The notes under the pieces were generated by a model, which was given only the letters and a program-made list of their open reading frames with translations, made no database searches and was not told the origin of the DNA. A stretch of DNA of 64,000 nt from Euglena gracilis. Lineage: Eukaryota; Euglenida; Euglenophyceae; Euglenales. The translations under genes were made by a program, and so were the position numbers. This document shows positions 53,534 to 64,000 of this stretch, in pieces (position 1 is the first letter of the stretch; each line of letters opens with the position of its first letter). The stretch spans positions 19,102,043-19,166,042 of the forward strand of contig CP154957.1 in NCBI GenBank assembly GCA_039621445.1. The letters are read 5' to 3'.

Positions 53534-55970
53534 TGGGTATGGGTGGGGCCGAAAATGTCCGGTGGGAAGCAATGGAAACTCAGAGGGAAAATGACAAAAA
53601 AAATTGGGGAATGGGTTTTGAGCCTATGTTCAAAAGCAAACCAGAAAAATTTGTCACAAACCCTGGTAGTTTCTATGAAAAAGCTTAAAAAAAAGATGCA
53701 AATGGGGTTTGAAGTTTTTCCCCCACCTCAACTGTGGTGGGGTGCACCAAAGTTGTTTGAAAGAGGGACCTCACAGGGGATCGCACAAAGAACCTAACCC
53801 CAACCCAAACCCAAACCCTAAATGTAACCTCCCCCCAGGGCTGCGTGGTAAGGCCTGGTGGGGGAGTTGACCTCACCCGGGAGGTGGGGGGGTCTGGGGT
53901 GGCTGCATAGGATTGCCGAGGTTCCCGTGCAGCCCTGCCTCCCTCGGGTTCCAGGGGCTGACACTCTCACCCCACACAAAAAAACCACACCTGTCCGCAT
54001 TTCGGACTGTCCAGAAGTCACACTCTGACATGGGATTGGGTTGACACATCAGTGAGTATGTGGGAAGGGAGGTAGGGTTGCAACGCGGTTAACGCCCTCG
54101 GTTCGTGGGAGCAGAAGGCGATACAGCACGGGGAGGCACAAGACCGACAGGAGGGGTGCGGGTCATACTCTTCCTCTGCACCCCTGGGTGTCACTGCCCA
54201 TTTCTGCTTCAAAAACCAGTCTGATTTTTGCCCCTCACTCGATCGATTTAGACATAAACCTGTCAGTTGCCCGCTGCAGGGCAACATGCCTTGGAAAACA
54301 CGACACAAAAAAAGACACAAAAATGCAAAATTCAATTGAATAACACACTTTGGGGGTCCAGAACATAAAAGTTCAAAAATGATTTTCAAAAAAAATTAGG
54401 AACATTCTGATTCCAAAAACATGCATGCCAGCCCAAAAAGAAAATAGCAAAAACTTGATGGAAAATCTGGTCACAGGAGGGAGAAAAATCTTGTTCAAAA
54501 TGCAGAATATTTCAAGGTCGAAGCCATTTAACAGCAATCAAAAAAATCGCCAGAAAAAATGTGATAATTTGGGGGAAAAGCAAAATAGACACACACACAC
54601 GAACGAAACACATTTGTGCCACCCCTGACTGGTGGGGAGGGTTGATCACCTGAGAAGGGCATGGGGCGGCCTCCCGGACATGCGTGCAAAGGATGAGCAC
54701 AAAAAGAAAGGAAAGCTGGGCTCTTTGAAGCCCTGGGCAGGGGAGGGAGGGGAGTCTGCCATCACGTTCCTGAATGGAATGGAAGAATGGAATGGAATGG
54801 AATGGAATTCATGGTGAAAACAGGGCCAAGGAAATTCCCCATCACGCCTCTACCGGGAGCGGCAGCAACGCTGACCTGAAGCGATGTGTCCGCATCCATA
54901 TGCATGTCTGTGCAGGGGGTGCGAGCGCCGTGGCAAAACTATTCATCATTTTGGGTGTCAACAAGTCAGGAAATGACATTGGACTTCTGGTTTCTTTAAC
55001 TAGTGCAGTTTCATTGACCAGTGTGTGCAAGGACAAAATCCAAAAACTGATGCAGGATGAAGGCGAGGCAGCAAAAGAAATAAGAGGCACATTCAGAGGA
55101 TAAATGGGTTGAGCGGAATTAGATCGGCCCGAAGTGCTTGTGGTGCACCGCAGGATGCCGAGTGGTGAGAGGTGGCAGCCATACCACAGCACACATCACA
55201 CCGTCGCCCACCAGGCAGACAAGCACATCTATTTTCTCATTTGGAGACGCACCCCATCCCAACAGGAATTGCTTGATAATGTTCCATTGTCTCCTATTCC
55301 TGGGGGGGGGTGAAAGAGGATGAACCCGGATGGTGGGAACTCAAATTACAACAGCTTTGGGTTGAAGAATGCCTTATCATTTGGTACACCTATCTCGCTT
55401 TTTCAAAAAGAGACCGGATGGCATCAGGATGAAGAATCCAACATTGTGCATCATCCAGATCTTGAGGATGCACAATTACAAACTCAAAACAAAATACCCC
55501 AGCAATTATGGCAGGGGAGGTTCCAAATACGTACGTTAAACAGATGTGATCAGTGGTGTTTCGCTATCTCCTGCAAAAATACATATTTGGCTGTTGAAAC
55601 CTACTGAGAGTAGTGGGGTCAGGACTATGGGTCAGGGTTGGGGACAAGGCAAGATTATGCCTTGGTTCAATTAAGATTTGGGTGAGGTGGTTTTGTATGC
55701 CTCCGTTACATCCAAATCGTCATGCACTCATTGAATCCAAGACATGCCCTACCGCAGAGCCCATCCAACCCTATTCCCAATGCTAATCCTGTCCCCAATT
55801 TTTAATAGAAACACCAAAAAAAAAACGGACAAACCATGCACCCGATGCAGGGCAATACTTGCAATTCCATGGAAAATACGGAAATGCGGAAAAGGTTGTC
55901 CATCACAAGGATGGGAGGGGGACGGCTGCGGAGCACCACGTACTACCTGCCATACACGCCGTGGCATGCT
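53534..55970. other. No recognisable gene
   Basis: Plus-strand open frames at 54774-55103 and 55320-55607 have no motif or exon-like composition. A short GGAAT/TGGAA run lies at 54774-54812 and a CCAAACCCAAACCCTAAA stretch near 53800. Confidence 0.4.
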
Positions 55971-55974
55971 CGTA

Positions 55975-56340
55975 CTACGATCTCAGACGGAGCCCGTCCC
56001 TAGCCTTGACACCCTTCCGGGTCGCGGACAGGGCCTCGGGCAGCAAGGCTTGGCACGACCTTGGAATGGCCGAGGAGAGGAGGGCGCCCGCCTCACGGCT
56101 TGGAGGGGGCACGGCCACTCCGGTGGGCGGGGGGGGGGGGGCGTGTGGCGCCGGCCGCCGCGGAGCCCTGGGGGCGAGGGCGTCCTCCTGCTCGAGGCGG
56201 CTGATGCGGCGGGCATGGGCGTTCTGCCGCGCCGCCGCCTGGAAGTCGAGCAGTGTCTGCATGCTGAGCTGCGGGGGCCCAGCGCGGGGCGGCGCCGCCG
56301 GGATGGGTATGGGGCCAGTCCGGCGCTGCGCTGTGTGCAA
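55975..56340 (-). CDS. Probable exon, unrecognised (coiled, Arg/Ala/Pro-rich)
   Basis: A GC3-rich minus-strand stretch codes for QLSMQTLLDFQAAARQNAHA, RRISRLEQEDALAPRAPRR and a Pro-rich tail. Helical then disordered in character. No family recognised; edges not determined. Confidence 0.4.
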   Translation of the reverse strand: MHTAQRRTGPIPIPAAPPRAGPPQLSMQTLLDFQAAARQNAHARRISRLEQEDALAPRAPRRPAPHAPPPPPTGVAVPPPSREAGALLSSAIPRSCQALLPEALSATRKGVKARDGLRLRS

Positions 56341-56354
56341 ACACGTCAAACACT

Positions 56355-56427
56355 GGGTCACGGTGGGATTCGAACCCACGCAGCCGAAACGATGGCAACT
56401 TGACTGTCACCCCAAATCATAGGACCC
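56355..56427 (-). tRNA. tRNA-like sequence
   Basis: 73 bases on the minus strand with a good T arm (TGGG-TTCGAAT-CCCA), a B box (GGTTCGAATCC) and an acceptor pairing of 6 of 7 (GGGTCCT with GTGACCC). The A box and anticodon stem are poor. A decayed tRNA or SINE head is most likely. Confidence 0.35.
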
Positions 56428-57225
56428 AGGCCCACAACGCTAATGCCCACCCCCCCCCCCGGCCCGATACCCCATCCAAAAACAGGCAGGATGACACAAA
56501 GAAACGCGGTAGCGGGGAAAACAGGGTTTGGGGCGATCCCCCAAAGTAGGCGCAACACCTAACCAAAAGAGCGGGCAGGATGCAGGTCAGACAGACGGAT
56601 AGGCCAAATCGCAGGGGGCAACCACAGGCCCCTAAACCGGTCGAAGTAGGCTCGAAGGTCGTGCGGTGAGACGGGGGGAATCCCAAAGCAGGTGAGGGGT
56701 GAGCCGGGGGGTGTAGGGTCGCTGGAAACGGAGGCTCGCACTTGTACCGAGTAGCCCACAGTCGTGTGGAGTGGGATTGGAGAGTGAGCGCGGGCCAGGG
56801 ACAGCTCTACTGCCAGCACGGGCGGATGGGTTTGCAGTGGGAGGTGCTGTTGCGCTTGTGGACGAATGGGCCGGGGGTGTGTGTGGTGGGGGCATCCTTC
56901 CGTGCGCTCCGCGTGTCAGACCACTCGGTCGAAATGGCACGGTCAGGGTGGGGGGGTGGGCGGAGGATCTTCGGGACCAGATTTCAGCACGAATTGGAGT
57001 CTGGGAGCAAACGGGGAACATGGTACCAAACGTGCACCATCCATCGCCACACCACGTCACACCCCTCCCCCCACCCCCCCACGGGGGGGAAGTCTGGGGC
57101 CGGCCCTCCCACTCCCCGCCATTGGCTCTCTGCTCGACAAGGCTCCTGACATGAACGCTGAAATCCCCATTGGCTGGGGAAACCTCCCCCCAAACTGCAA
57201 ATCCAAACTTTCAGGTTGATCACGG

Positions 57226-57400
57226 GCTCCGAAGCCACACGACGCTAAGCAGCCGGACGTGGGCGGTGAGGCCACCGTGGGGGACGCGGAGGACGGGGGG
57301 TAGCAGGAGGCGCGTCCCGGGTAGGGCGGAGGGGACGGAGCGGGACTTGGTGGCGAAGCCCCGGAGGGCACTGAGCACCAGCTTGAGCTGCACCACCAGG
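57226..57400 (-). CDS. Probable terminal exon of unrecognised gene
   Basis: After a GGTGGTGCAG acceptor, codons for LKLVLSALRGFATKSRSVPS, LPGTRLLLPPVLRVPHGGLT and AHVRLLSVVW, stop at about 57221. Composition is exon-like. It may belong to the same gene as the exons at 59.8-64 kb. Confidence 0.45.
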
Positions 57401-57449
57401 CAGTGTTGTTTGCCGTTTGCAGTGTTGCGGTTGCTCTTGTTGTTGCTGC

Positions 57450-57506
57450 TACTGCTGTTCGTGGTGGTGGTGGTGGTGGCGGTGGTGGTGGTGGTGATTT
57501 GTGTGT

Positions 57507-57542
<36 letters not shown>

Positions 57543-57560
57543 GTGTGTGTGTGTGCGTTT
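57450..57560. repeat. (GGT)n and (GT)n microsatellites
   Basis: GGTGGTGGT run followed by GT repeats. Confidence 0.95.
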
Positions 57561-57759
57561 GCTTTCTTTTTTGGACCATTGGCCCCTCCCGTTCTGGGGA
57601 GTTTGGAGGGGCCAGACCAAACCCTCACTTCAACCCAGACTCACTCATTTCAGACAGGGTGGCTCTGCCCCGACCCCAACAAACTTTGACAGTCCAACCC
57701 TGAAAGCCCCATGCACATGGGGAAAGAAATCAAAAAGAATCACAACAAGAACTCCATCC

Positions 57760-58330
57760 AGGGGATTCCTCAAGGACCCCCCCGGGGGGGGGGGGTACAG
57801 CCTCCGGCTCGAAAAAAAGGCTGCTGACTGGAAACGAGCTGGCTGGACCCCCTAAGTCCCCCTTAGTCTTGTCTGTTTATGGCCGGCGCTAACTTCGCTT
57901 CTGGCCCAATTTGCTGCGTGGTGGCTGGCTGCCCCCCCCCTGGGGGGATAGGGGGGGGGAGGGGAGGTCCGGGGCTGGAGGGGGCTGGACTGGGCTGGGT
58001 CGATGAAAAACAAAATTTTCAAAAACATTTTTTGCCTTCTCGACATTTTGATGGATGGAGCTAGTGTATATGCCAGACATTGAGGGCAAGGAATCTTTTA
58101 TGAGGGAAAAAAATGAAGGGATAGGTGAGCTGGGCAGCCCAGTTGGCTGGCCAGTCTGCGGCCGGATTGCCCGGCCTCTGGCCGGGCTGGACCCAGCTTT
58201 ATTTCACTCGACCCCTGGGGGATGGCTCCCAGCCCCGATTTGGGCTGCTGGCTGGATTTGAGCTGCTGGCTGGCTGGACCCCCCCCCCCCCCCCCGGGGG
58301 GATGGGGTCCCCTCCGGCTTAAGAAATACC
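57760..58330. repeat. Interspersed repeat, relative of 29.27-29.65 kb
   Basis: GGCTGGACCCCC blocks near both ends, GCTGCTGACTGGAAA, and CCCAGCTTTATTTCACTCGA (compare CTCAACTTTATTTCAGCGGA at 29548). Non-coding. Confidence 0.6.
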
Positions 58331-58339
58331 CTGACCCCA

Positions 58340-59570
58340 TCCCGCCCATTTCAGGATACTGTCCATACTGAGGGGGAGGGGCCGGGGGGCGGCTGTGCCA
58401 AATAAAACACTGCCTGTGCGCGACGGGGAGTGGGGCACCAGCGCCGAAGCTGACAGGTATTGCGCCTGAGGATGGGCACTGAATTAGAAGACGGAAAAAG
58501 CTACCATTGCCCACATGAGAACGGACGTGTCTGGATTCATTTAATGACCTTCGGGGGATGGGACTCTTTGCAGGTCCAAATCACACGAGTTGACATTGAC
58601 CTCTCTCCACCGCGTCTCCCGTAGCTGACCCCCGGTGCCTTGAAAAGAGTGCCAACACCACCCCTGATCCACACTGGGAACATTGGGAAATACCACAGAG
58701 TACACACAGTGCGCCCGCGCGCGAGCGCCAACACACAACACGCACGCATGCACGCACGCACAGACTCTCTCTCTCTCTTCTGAAGTGGTGGGTGAACTCC
58801 TTGCAGGGGGGGGGAATGCAACTTGGCCCTTCAAATTATGCAAGTCAAAAAAAATGCAAAAAAATGCAAAAATGCAAAAAAAAATGCAACTTGCATAAAA
58901 CCCCTGAGAAAAGGCTGGAATACAACAGAATTTTGCTGCCCAAAATCCGCAACCACGTCACAATGCCGGTGCCAAACAAACTCCTTCCAGAATTGATTCC
59001 TCTTGAGTGTCGGCCATGATGGAAGCTGAAATGACAAAAACAAGCTCGGAAAACATTCACTCCTCTGCAAAGCTGCCTTTTAATAGGGTAAAAGTATCAA
59101 AGACCCCAGGCAACTGCAGAGGGACCAGAGACAAAACACGACATAGCAGCCAACTACAAAAAATTTTTCCAGGGCAAAAATATTTTATGCAAAAAAAAGC
59201 AAAAAAAAGCAAAAAAAATGCAAATTTCGGAAAAACCTGATTATGCAAAAAAATGCAAATTATGCAAGTTGCATATTCCCCCCCCCTGCTCCTTGGAGGG
59301 GGGGACGCCTTCGACTCAAGAGTGTGGTCAATCTGTGTTGCGGTTTCGCCCCAGGCTGACAGGTGGGTCATCGTCGGGGAGAACCCCACCAACCTTGTCC
59401 CCAACCGCTTGTGTCTGTGGTGCAGACCGTTAAAAAGGTGTGTTGTGCAGACCGTTAAAAACGGGCTCTGCTTCAGCCTCCCGGGGGTGGGGGGTGGGCT
59501 GAAAAAAAAATGAGTCCAAAAACAAGGCAGCACAAGACAGAAATGACGGCCCTACTCAGTAGGGACAGCG
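58340..59570. other. No recognisable gene
   Basis: Contains clusters of AAAAATGCAAAAAAATGCAAA at 58840-58890 and 59190-59265. Otherwise featureless. Confidence 0.4.
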
Positions 59571-59618
59571 CCCTTTGAGGAAAGCCATCCTCCCTCCCAC
59601 CCTCCCTTTCCTTCACGC

Positions 59619-59830
59619 ACCCCCCCCCACCCCCCCACACCCCCCCCCCCCCCCCCACCCCCCCCCCCCCCCCACCCCACCCCCCCCCCCCACACCCCCC
59701 CACACCACACCACACCACACCACACCACACCACACCACACCACACCACACCACACCACACCACACCACACCACACCCACCCACCCACCCACACAACACAA
59801 CACAACACAACACAACACACAAACCCACAC
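59619..59830. repeat. C-run, (ACACC)n and (ACACA)n array
   Basis: Poly-C with A interruptions, then about 70 bases of ACACC and AACAC repeats, adjoining the donor of the next exon. Confidence 0.95.
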
Positions 59831-59840
59831 ACACACACAC

Positions 59841-60035
59841 CTTCGCGCCTCGCGGTGCCGAGCAGCACGTCCTGCGCCATCAGCCGGAAGTACGGCAGCA
59901 GCTGCAGGCCGCCCTCCCCGAGGTCAGGGCCGTCCGACAGCTGCCGCGGCACCGCGAGGCAGCGCCGCGGGGGGCCGGGCTCCGCCGCAAGGAGGACCAC
60001 GGCCCGCTGGGCGGCGATCGCCTGCGTCAGCTGCG
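59841..60035 (-). CDS. Exon of unrecognised gene
   Basis: CCCCCCCCAG acceptor, 195 bases, GAAG/GTGTGTG donor; codons for AQLTQAIAAQRAVVLLAAEP, GPPRRCLAVPRQLSDGPDLG and GGLQLLPYFRLMAQDVLLGT. Very strong GC3 bias and consensus splice sites make it a real exon. I do not recognise the family. Confidence 0.65.
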
Positions 60036-60149
60036 CTGGGGGGGGGGGCAGGGAGGGCATGAGAGACAGAGGCTGGACTTGAAGCATGCGGCTGCGGCAC
60101 TTCCCACCCAAGGATGAGTATTGATGTCAGCTGAAATGCCACGCAATGC

Positions 60150-60278
60150 AACGTGATGTGACGTGACGTGACACGACGTGACGTGATGCAACGTGATGCG
60201 ACGTGACGCGACGTGATGCGACGTGATGCGACGTGGCGTGGCGCTGCGTGGTGTGACGTGACGTGTGGTGACACAACG
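60150..60278. repeat. (ACGTG/ATGCG)n degenerate pentamer array
   Basis: About 130 bases of GACGTGATGCGACGTG-like pentamers, just upstream (minus sense) of the preceding exon. Confidence 0.9.
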
Positions 60279-60639
60279 TGATCTAAACCGCCCTCCCCAC
60301 CTGTAACCCCCCCGGGGTTATAAGATCCGGTTTGATGGTCGGCCACCGGAGGGGGGGTATCGGTGGGGGTGAGTTATGGGTCCCCCTTTGTTTTGCCTTT
60401 GTTCGCACTTTATTGGGGGGGGTCGCTGAGCTCTTATCTCTTTATGGGTAAGAGCGAAGCTTACCCCTGGGCAAAAGGGGGTCGGCCCCCCCCCCCCCCC
60501 GACCCCCCCCCCCCTCCCCCCCCCCCCCCCTCCACGGGAACCGGCGGATTATCACCATGATCCCGGCCCAGTTCCCGGAATTTTTTTTCAGTCGCGAGCG
60601 ACTGGATTTCTAGTTTCCGATTCACCTCCGTTTGACCCC

Positions 60640-61560
60640 CAACTCCCCGGCCCGAGTTATTCAGCCGCGAAGGGGTCCAAACTGGGTTGGATTGGCCCGC
60701 TCACCCCCCCTCTTCCAACTCTGCCATTTCGCCGGGGTCAAAAAAAATGGTCAAAAAATCAATTTTTCGAAAATATCTCGAGAAAATGTACATTACTTCC
60801 GGAAATGTCGGTCTGATGAAATGCACCCCCGGAGGCCCTCTACCACCCCCCGTTCACCGTTTTGGCTGCCGACACGCCTGGCCCGTGTTCCGGCGCAATT
60901 TTGCGGCCCAAAACGCATTTTGGGGCGTTTTTTTTGGGCCGTTTATTTGGCCAAAAAAAATCGGTTTTTCCCAAAATATCTCGACAATGAAGCAAAATCA
61001 AAGGAAAAGTCCAGAGAGCAAAAATGAAGCCCTTGGAATGCCCTATCCAACCATGTTTTACTTTTCCTCCAACTCTTCGTGTAGCCTGAGTTACGGCCAT
61101 TTTTCGGCCAATTTTGGCTCATTTCAGGGGCCATTTTGGGCTGTTTTCGGGGTAAAAAAAAGCGATGTTTCCAAAATATCTCGGAAATGAAGCAAAATCA
61201 AAGGAAATATCCGGAGACCAAAATTGAAGCCCTTGGAACGCCCCATCTAACAGTATTTTGATTTCCCCGCAACTCCCCGCCTAGCCCAAAATATGGCCGA
61301 TTTGCAGCCCAAAACAGCGCGTTAGGCTTGCGACTTAGTCATTTTCGGCCGCTTTTGAGTCAAAAATCGATTTTTCTAAAAGTTCTCAAAAATGGTGGGG
61401 AATCAAAAGAAATGTCCGGAGACCTAATTTGAAGCCCTTAAATTGTCCTATCTAACAATATTCAGATTTCCCCGCAACTCCCCGCCTAGCCAGAGTTTCG
61501 GTCATTTTTCGGCCAATTTTGGTCATTTTGTACAGTTTTGGCCTGTTTTGACTGAGCTGT
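60640..61560. repeat. Degenerate tandem repeat of about 200 bp
   Basis: The block AAAATATCTCG(A/G)(C/A)AATGAAGC...AAAGGAAA.(G/A)TCC(A/G)GAGA(G/C)C recurs at about 60975, 61172 and 61376, with a more diverged unit from about 60650. Each unit ends with CAACTCCCCGCCTAGCC-like and GGCCATTTTTCGGCC-like sequence. Confidence 0.85.
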
Positions 61561-61599
61561 TTTTAGGGCATTTTGGGTCAAAAAAGTCGAAAAAAGTCG

Positions 61600-61985
61600 A
61601 AAAAGTTTTTTTTTTGCCTGAAACGATGTTTTTTTTTGGCATCCCAGACCCGGAAAAGCTGTTTATGAGCCGAAAATGAGCGTTTTTCGACCCCCCCCCC
61701 CCCCGCGCCCCGTTTTGGGCCGCTAACCCATTGACTTTGGGTCAAAACCGGGGCAAAAAAGTCCAGAAAAATCGAAAAAAAAAATTGCCCAAAAAGGATG
61801 TTTTTGGCCTCCCGGACCCGGAAAAGCTGTTTCTGAGCCGAAAATGAGTGTTTTTCGACCCGCCGTTTTTTTGGCGTTTTTTGACGTTGGCGCCCCATTT
61901 TGGGCCGCCAACCCATTGGCTTTGGGTCAAAAACGGGTCAAAAAATTCGAAAAAAAATCGGAAAAAAATTGCCCAAAACAAATGG
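61600..61985. repeat. Second tandem repeat, about 165 bp, two units
   Basis: CCCGGAAAAGCTGTTT(A/C)TGAGCC and GTTTTTCGACCC, then TTGGGCCGC(T/C)AACCCATTG(A/G)CTTTG, occur at about 61640-61740 and 61805-61925. Confidence 0.85.
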
Positions 61986-62414
61986 TTCGAAACCCTTGAA
62001 TTCTGCAATGCAATGTGAAATTTGCAATGCTATTCTTCTCCGCTGCTACGTGCAAGTCCCATTAAGAGCTCAGCACTATTCAAAACCTGGTTATAGGTCC
62101 CGGTTTGGTGGTTGGTCCCAGGAGGGGGTTTGTAGGATGGGGGGGGGGTTATTGGATGGGGGGGTTACAGGTGGGAGGGGGGTTTAATTGTGGGCCACAA
62201 TGGTGCACGAGTTTAAGATGAAAGGAAATCGGAGGAAAAACGGACTGTGCTGGGTTCGGGAAGCAAACAAAGTGCGAAGCATCTCTGTTGAACTTAACTG
62301 CAACAAAGACTGCTCACGATCATTCGACCTGGTTCGCTAAATGACAGAAGAAGGAGGGGTTGGAGGCCAAGGATCTGTTGGCCAAGCACAGATCCGCCGA
62401 TGTGCACACACCGC

Positions 62415-62520
62415 CCCACTTGGTGTGCTTCAGGAGGTCTTCCATGTAGTCCAGCGACTGGACGATGGACGCGACGGTGGACTCCAGCAGCACCCGGATG
62501 TCCTTCTCCAGCGGCGACAA
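62415..62520 (-). CDS. Exon of unrecognised gene
   Basis: Codes for LSPLEKDIRVLLESTVASIV and QSLDYMEDLLKHTK, amphipathic helix-like and GC3-rich. Edges are approximate; neither side shows a clear GT or AG, so nonconventional introns are possible. Confidence 0.55.
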
Positions 62521-62529
62521 GCCCCCTCC

Positions 62530-63875
62530 CTCAACCGATCAACAAAAACCCTGTTTTGTTGCTCTGGAAACAGGCAATGGGCAGTGTTTCTTTGCTTTTG
62601 GGGGGGGGGCAGGGGCAGGGAGGTCGGTGCAAATATAGGGTGCTGCGCCGCATTGGAATGCAACTTGAAAAGGGTGATAATTGGGGAGGAGGGTGCCTAT
62701 AATGGCAGAAAGAGGACAGAAAAAAACCCGGAACCCAACCATTTTTGCAACGTTGTTATCATCACTAATCTCCTGCTCGGCGTAAATATACGTTATTTTG
62801 CCATACAAGATGAGGGAATGCACTTGCTGGAAACGTGGCAGAAATCGTTAGGCTTAGGACATGCTTTGCCGGGGGGGGGGGGGGCTTGGGCTTTGCATTG
62901 GGCAGTTCCGTCGTCGGCAAGGTATGAAGCTCATCGTCGACCAGATCTTTAACGAGCCCTGTGGCAAATATGCCCAGGAGGACGAGGCCAGGAGGATGAT
63001 GCATACTGTTTTTGGGTCCATTTGACTGAAACCAGATCTTGACATCTTGGACCTTGATATGCACTTGAACTGAAGCTTCAAGCTGGACCTTGACATGCCT
63101 TCAGATAAACCCTGATCCCCAACCCGCTCAGCCAGTCTGCGGATCAGTTGAAGGGGGAGGGGTATAAATCATGGGGACTGTTTGGTCAAAATTAAATGCC
63201 CTGTGGCATGACCTGTTGAGCACATTCTGGCATGCTTTGAATACTTTCTGGGTTAAATTCATTGACTGGAGAGGAGAAAATGCTGGGTGATGCATGCCAA
63301 AGAGAATTTTTGCAATAAGTCATGGGCATTTTACTTATATCCTTGAGGCTTGCGCACACATTGGACCCAGGGGGGTGTTGATCCTGGCCAAATCCCCTCT
63401 TCTGTGCCTGGTTCAACTCTCCAGAACCCCGTTCGATGACGCTTGAATCAAACGTCCCTGCATTGTAGAGGTCCAGCACATCAAAATGAGACGAAAAATG
63501 AACCTCAAGAAGAACCACTTTCAGCCGTTTCAGGGTCCCTTTGCAGACATGTTGGCACAGGCCATCTTGACCGCAAGAGCCCGGGGTCAACTTGGGGGGG
63601 GGGGGCAATCGAGGGGGAGGTGCTATGCAGCGGGATGGTGGTACGGAATGTGCTTCCTTGATCTCGAACTTGGGGATGGGAACAGCGGACGCAAAAAAAG
63701 GTCCCGCACATCGTTCATTTTCTACGAAGGGGCTAACTGTCCTTTGCTTGGTGGGTCTGATAGGGAGGTCAAAAGAGGGGGGGGTGTTGACTGTGGATTA
63801 TGGCGGAGGGGGCTTCACACAAACGTTAAGCAGCTAAACTTTGAAGCATGCGCACAATCCCCAGACTGCTGGACA
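62530..63875. other. Intron-like region of the unrecognised gene
   Basis: No exon supported. A plus-strand segment at about 62915-63020 (GMKLIVDQIFNEPCGKYAQE) looks faintly protein-like but is on the opposite strand and short. Confidence 0.4.
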
Positions 63876-63886
63876 CAACACCACCT

Positions 63887-64000
63887 GCGAAGTCCGGCAG
63901 CGTGCGATTGAACTTCAGCATGGCCCCCGTGGCGAACCGCTCCACCATGTCCTCCCACTGCGACCGCACGAGGCGCTCCTCCGCCAGCGCTGCCTCGTCC
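63887..64000 (-). CDS. Exon of unrecognised gene, cut by window edge
   Basis: Codes for DEAALAEERLVRSQWEDMVE and RFATGAMLKFNRTLPDFA, then a TTCGCAG/GTGGTG donor. Exon-like base composition. Family not recognised; the 5' part lies beyond 64000. Confidence 0.65.

Noticed and set aside
54774-54812. GGAAT-type satellite reminiscent of vertebrate satellites
   Set aside because: About seven pentamers only; nothing else in the window suggests a vertebrate.

Overview
This window looks like protist nuclear DNA, most likely from a euglenid or close relative. Three housekeeping-type genes can be recognised, all on the minus strand: POLR3D/RPC4 (about 9.6-15.4 kb), EFL1 (about 17.6-38.6 kb) and an MPV17/PMP22-family membrane protein (about 45.6-50.1 kb). 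A fourth minus-strand gene that I do not recognise runs from about 57.2 kb off the right edge. Coding DNA occurs as short exons with GC-rich third positions, separated by long introns full of repeats. The lineage call rests mainly on the EFL1 introns. Most lack GT/AG ends. Instead the two intron ends are complementary, usually as 5' CAGG... paired with ...CCTG 3' (ten introns checked by eye). That is the signature of euglenid nonconventional nuclear introns. RPC4, next door, uses ordinary GT/AG introns.

Layout. 0-7.8 kb: DIRS-type (tyrosine-recombinase) retrotransposons. There is an inverted gag fragment, a tyrosine recombinase, a 66-bp inverted-repeat hairpin, then gag, reverse transcriptase, RNase H and an NPPW methyltransferase, a tRNA-like gene on the opposite strand, a second decayed recombinase and a second hairpin. 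8.1-9.6 kb: unclassified coding-like remnants. 9.6-15.4 kb: RPC4, whose last coding exon is split by a 349-bp MITE. 15.4-17.3 kb: spacer with a 21-bp minisatellite. 17.6-38.6 kb: EFL1, with about 23 exons over 21 kb and introns holding large CA/GT arrays, foldback elements and tandem repeats. 38.6-45.4 kb: gene-free, repeat-rich. 45.6-50.1 kb: MPV17-like gene with at least two MITEs in or beside its introns. 50.5-53.5 kb: a 3.0-kb terminal-inverted-repeat element packed with GCGCAAATGCGC-type palindromes. 53.5-64 kb: unrecognised gene(s), a tRNA-like sequence, and tandem repeats of about 200 and 165 bp.

The recognised genes have unrelated jobs (Pol III transcription, release of eIF6 from 60S subunits, organelle membrane) and share only strand and neighbourhood. 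The most interesting theme is that several MITE families here have CAGGCTT...AAGCCTG ends and 8-bp target duplications, and those ends resemble the paired CAGG...CCTG ends of the EFL1 introns. The window may therefore show both sides of a link between mobile elements and nonconventional introns.

Limits: all calls are by eye. Exon edges at nonconventional introns are ambiguous by a few bases. Long G runs coincide with most frameshifts in the retroelements, so some frameshifts may be sequencing errors.
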